Position numbers and translations under genes: made by a program. 64,000 nt of DNA from Thermoanaerobaculum sp. (GTDB lineage: Bacteria > Acidobacteriota > Thermoanaerobaculia > Multivoradales > UBA5704): assembly GCA_021154885.1 (NCBI GenBank), contig JAJKHS010000004.1, positions 62,001-126,000 of the forward strand. Reading direction: 5' to 3'. The notes beneath the pieces are model-generated. The model was not told the DNA's origin and searched no databases. It saw nothing but the letters and a program-made list of their open reading frames with translations. Positions 61,261 through 64,000 of this stretch are shown piece by piece. The stretch's first letter is position 1, and every line of letters begins with the position of its first letter.

Positions 61261-62325
61261 TCACGGCACCTTCCCGCTCCACTTGGCGAGCCCGCCCAGC
61301 TCGAAGCCGTCGTAGAACAGGGGCGTGGTGCGCGCGCAGTTGCCAGCGTAGTTGAAGCGACCGCCGCCGTCGACCATCTGAAAGTCGGTGACCTGGAGGG
61401 CCCGCAGATCGAGGGGGCCGAGCAGCCCGCTCCACCGGGCGGTGGTGAACTGGTCGCTCTGGGCGGTCAGGGCGATGGTGCCGCCGTCCGACAGCAGGAT
61501 GCCGTACTTTTGCATCGCCCGCGCCACCACTCGCGCGGCGTCGTTGGGCAGGGTCTGGAGGGGATAATCGGCCCGCAGGCGGAGGCGGGAGCCGTAGGGC
61601 GGGGCCGTCGCGGGGCCGCTCGTCGAGTTGGTCGAGTGCGTGGCGGGATGGACGTACACCTTGCGCCGCATGCGGCTGTTCGGCAGGATGAAACGGATGG
61701 CGTGGTCGATGTGGCCGGCCGCCACCTCGTCGGCGTTGAACAGCAGGGGCGCGATGGGAAAGCCGGCAGCGTCGGCGCTGCTGCAGTCGTTGCCACGGCC
61801 GGCCGTCGGATAGGTGAGGGTCATGTCCCACACCGCGAGGCAGCCGCCGTCGAACTGAGTCCCCACGATGTTCGCCCGCCACATCTCGTAGAGCCGGTTG
61901 CTGGGCCGGTGGACGACGAGCAGATGGCAGTCGCCGTCGCTGACGCACTGATAGCCGGCCTCCCCTTCGAGCGCGCCGCCGGCCGGCAGCGGCACGGGCG
62001 CGAGGTCGCAGTCGCCGGGGAAGAAGTCGGCCGTGGGGGTGAAGCTCTTGAAAGGCGTCGAGGCGTCGGCCTCCAGCACCTCGATCGAGAAGTCGATCTG
62101 CATCCGCCCGCCGCCCCAGCCACCCACGCTGGCCAGCCAGTTGATCACCGCCGTGGATTCGGGATCGACGGGCGCCGCGGAGACGTCCTGATACCAAGGG
62201 GCATCGGCGGGAAAGTACGGCCCGTGCCCCGCCGCAGGCTGGGCACCCGCCGCCGTGGCAAGGGCCAGCCCGCCGAGCCCGCAGACAATGAGACTCAGCA
62301 ACTTCGCTGATCGCGGAATAGCCAT
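61261..62325 (-). CDS. Exported protein of unknown function with 'DGFELG..KWS' tail
   Basis: A 354-residue product with signal peptide (~1-29, ending AGAQP). The body includes PWYQDVSAAPVDPESTAVIN, five or more Cys and FILPNSRMRRKVYVHPATHS. The C-terminus reads FYDGFELGGLAKWSGKVP, the short 'DGFExG....WS' tail seen on many secreted acidobacterial-type proteins, probably a sorting or processing signal. No enzymatic motif seen. Confidence 0.7.
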   Translation of the reverse strand: MAIPRSAKLLSLIVCGLGGLALATAAGAQPAAGHGPYFPADAPWYQDVSAAPVDPESTAVINWLASVGGWGGGRMQIDFSIEVLEADASTPFKSFTPTADFFPGDCDLAPVPLPAGGALEGEAGYQCVSDGDCHLLVVHRPSNRLYEMWRANIVGTQFDGGCLAVWDMTLTYPTAGRGNDCSSADAAGFPIAPLLFNADEVAAGHIDHAIRFILPNSRMRRKVYVHPATHSTNSTSGPATAPPYGSRLRLRADYPLQTLPNDAARVVARAMQKYGILLSDGGTIALTAQSDQFTTARWSGLLGPLDLRALQVTDFQMVDGGGRFNYAGNCARTTPLFYDGFELGGLAKWSGKVP

Positions 62326-62363
62326 GCGGGCATTCTACTACCGGAGCCGCCTGCTGCCGGCGC

Positions 62364-64000
62364 TCACTTCACCGTAGCCAGCGCCGGGATCATCCAGGGG
62401 AAGACGTAGGCCTGCAGGACGACGAGGACGCCCACCAGGGAGGCGAGCGCGATGCTGTGCCAGAAGACGTAGCGCAGGATCTCGCCCTCGTTGCCCTGCT
62501 GGCCGGTGGCGACCCCTGCCACGACGATGCTCTGGGCATCGATCATCTTGCCCATGACACCGCCGCTGCTGTTGGCGCCGCAGGCCAGGATGGGACTCAA
62601 TCCCAGCCGCTCGGCGCTGATCCGCTGGAGCCCGCCGAAGAGGACGTTCGACGACGTGTCGCTGCCGGTGAGCGCCACCCCGAGCCAGCCCAGGAGCGGC
62701 GAGAAGAAGGGAAAGAGCACCCCGGTCGACGCAAAGGCGAGCCCCATCGTCGCGTCCAGACCGGCGTAGCGGCTCGTGAAACCCAGGGCCAGCATGGCGG
62801 CGATGGTCAGCAGCGACCACTTCACCCGCCAGAGCGTCCCGCCCAGGATCCTCCCCAGCTCGACGAACGAGAAACCGAGGAGGAGGCCGCTCACGATTCC
62901 GGTCAGCAGGAGGGCCGTGCCCGAGGCGGAGAGCCAGTTGAAGGTGTAGACCGCGGCTTCCGGCGTCGCTTTCCTGACCACCGGCGGCGTCCGCACCACC
63001 GCCTTGTCGAGCCCGGGGACGGGGACGTTGACGACCGAGATCCCATGGAGGAAGTTCTCGTGCCCCTCGGCGCCGCCGTTCAGGAAATCCTTGGACGCCG
63101 GGTAGCCCCAGACGAAGACGAAAACGCAGAGCAGGAGCCAGGGCACGAGGGCCTTGAACGCCGTCCTCGGAGTGTGCTCGGGCCGGACCGCCGCCTCGGC
63201 CGCGCGCTCCTCTTGCGATTCGTGCTCGAAGCTCCAGATCGTCTTCGGCTGCCAGAAGCGGAGGAGGACGAGCAGCGAAAGGATCGAGACGATCGAGCCC
63301 GCGATGTCGACCAGCGAGGGGCCGAAATGGTTGCTGACGAAGAACTGGGTGACGCCGAAGGAGAGGCCGGCAGTGAGGCAGGCGGGCCACACCTCGCGCA
63401 TCGCCTTGCGCCCGGCCATCGCCCAGATCAGCCAGAAGGGGACGAGGACCGAGAAGAAGGGCAACTGCCGCCCGACCATGGCGGAGAGCGCCGCTTCCGG
63501 GAGGCCGGTGACCTTGGCGAGGGTGATGATCGGGGTGCCCAGCGCGCCGAAGGCGACCGGCGCGGTGTTGCCGAGGAGGGCGAGGCCCGCCGCCTGGAGC
63601 GGCCGGAAGCCGAGCCCGATGAGCATCGCGCCGCAGATGGCGACCGGCGTGCCGAAGCCGGCCCCGCCCTCAATGAAGGCGCCGAAGCTGAAGCCGATCA
63701 GGAGCAGTTGGATGCGCCGGTCGCTCGCGAGCCCCGCGATCGTGTGTTTCAGCACCTCGAAATCGCCCGACTTGACGGTGACGTCGTAGACGAAGATCGC
63801 CCCGACGACGATCCAGCCAATGGGCAGCAGGCCGAAGGCGGCGCCATCGGCGGCGGCGGCGAGCGCCATCCTCGCCGGCATGCCATAGGCCAGGATGGCG
63901 ATCGCGAGCGCCGTGGCGAGCCCCAGGAGCGCGGCCCAGTGCGCCCGCACGTGGAAGAAGGCGAGGAGCCCGAGGAGGACGACGACAGGGACGGCGGCGA
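62364..64000 (-). CDS. lctP: L-lactate permease (LctP family), N-terminus cut off by the window edge
   Basis: The frame is open to the right edge (545 codons visible). Family signatures: [56 protein letters not shown] and [20 protein letters not shown]. Twelve or more helices. It imports L-lactate or glycolate with protons. Only the first ~20-30 residues should be missing. Confidence 0.93.
   Translation of the reverse strand, partial: AAVPVVVLLGLLAFFHVRAHWAALLGLATALAIAILAYGMPARMALAAAADGAAFGLLPIGWIVVGAIFVYDVTVKSGDFEVLKHTIAGLASDRRIQLLLIGFSFGAFIEGGAGFGTPVAICGAMLIGLGFRPLQAAGLALLGNTAPVAFGALGTPIITLAKVTGLPEAALSAMVGRQLPFFSVLVPFWLIWAMAGRKAMREVWPACLTAGLSFGVTQFFVSNHFGPSLVDIAGSIVSILSLLVLLRFWQPKTIWSFEHESQEERAAEAAVRPEHTPRTAFKALVPWLLLCVFVFVWGYPASKDFLNGGAEGHENFLHGISVVNVPVPGLDKAVVRTPPVVRKATPEAAVYTFNWLSASGTALLLTGIVSGLLLGFSFVELGRILGGTLWRVKWSLLTIAAMLALGFTSRYAGLDATMGLAFASTGVLFPFFSPLLGWLGVALTGSDTSSNVLFGGLQRISAERLGLSPILACGANSSGGVMGKMIDAQSIVVAGVATGQQGNEGEILRYVFWHSIALASLVGVLVVLQAYVFPWMIPALATVK

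Overview
This 64 kb window is GC-rich bacterial chromosome. It is most plausibly from an Acidobacteriota-type organism, possibly Thermoanaerobaculia. That placement is an inference from three things: the phoH / HD-phosphodiesterase / ybeY / corC / era block, numerous exported Cys-rich miniproteins, and a secreted protein ending in an 'xDGFExG..xWS' tail. There is no rRNA or tRNA gene to confirm it, and I see no CRISPR array, plasmid or phage module.

Region by region. (1) 1-6.7 kb: a left-truncated M28 peptidase, a fatty-acid desaturase, a small Cys-metal (TRASH-like) protein, and then a compact minus-strand cluster of eight genes. These encode a monooxygenase-like protein, MauE, MauD, a 56-residue membrane peptide, a polytopic membrane protein, a second MauD-like protein without CXXC, a Tat-exported 14-Cys miniprotein and a zinc-ribbon thioredoxin. 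It resembles the maturation half of a methylamine-dehydrogenase locus, with no recognisable heavy chain or MauG. (2) 6.8-14 kb: a PPK2 kinase, methionine-salvage genes mtnB, mtnD and mtnC, and, 6 nt behind mtnC, a 1453-residue TIR-CHAT-STAND-TPR protein that looks like an immune or death effector. Behind it lies a graveyard of PIN and nucleotidyltransferase fragments plus dispersed repeats. (3) 14.7-26.9 kb: the housekeeping block glyS, glyQ, recO, era, corC, ybeY, HD-phosphodiesterase, phoH (all minus strand), interrupted by a KirBac channel, a hydrolase and palindromic elements. (4) 27-36.8 kb: an accessory segment with a four-helix protein, an RHH antitoxin with a dead MazF, an AddB/AddA-like nuclease-helicase pair, and a 21-bp minisatellite. 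(5) 37-42.5 kb: a Cys-rich exported protein with an in-frame continuation beyond an amber stop, then the operon DUF2064 transferase, nnr, tsaE, hbd, and a divergent SAM-hydroxide adenosyltransferase. (6) 42.5-60 kb: an accessory zone rich in toxin-antitoxin modules (two VapC pairs, two nucleotidyltransferase pairs, one UPF0175/PIN pair with a dead toxin), Cys-rich exported miniproteins, an Uma2 nuclease, a deacetylase, an ECF sigma/anti-sigma pair, a P450, an outer-membrane-like protein and an IS91 remnant. (7) 60-64 kb: a VOC protein, an isoprenylcysteine-methyltransferase-type enzyme, a secreted protein and a right-truncated lactate permease.

How it fits together. The cell appears to export many small proteins with an even number of cysteines, and it carries MauD/MauE/thioredoxin machinery suited to forming or isomerising disulfides. 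The chromosome is shaped by at least five families of palindromic or tandem dispersed repeats. Two large palindromes of a GGGAC-rich, 9-nt-periodic family fill the gaps between convergent genes and probably act as bidirectional terminators. The strongest candidates for undescribed biology are the mau-like Cys-miniprotein cluster (2.7-6.7 kb) and the TIR-CHAT-STAND-TPR protein (9.6-14 kb). The divergent AddAB-like pair (29.2-35.3 kb) comes next.
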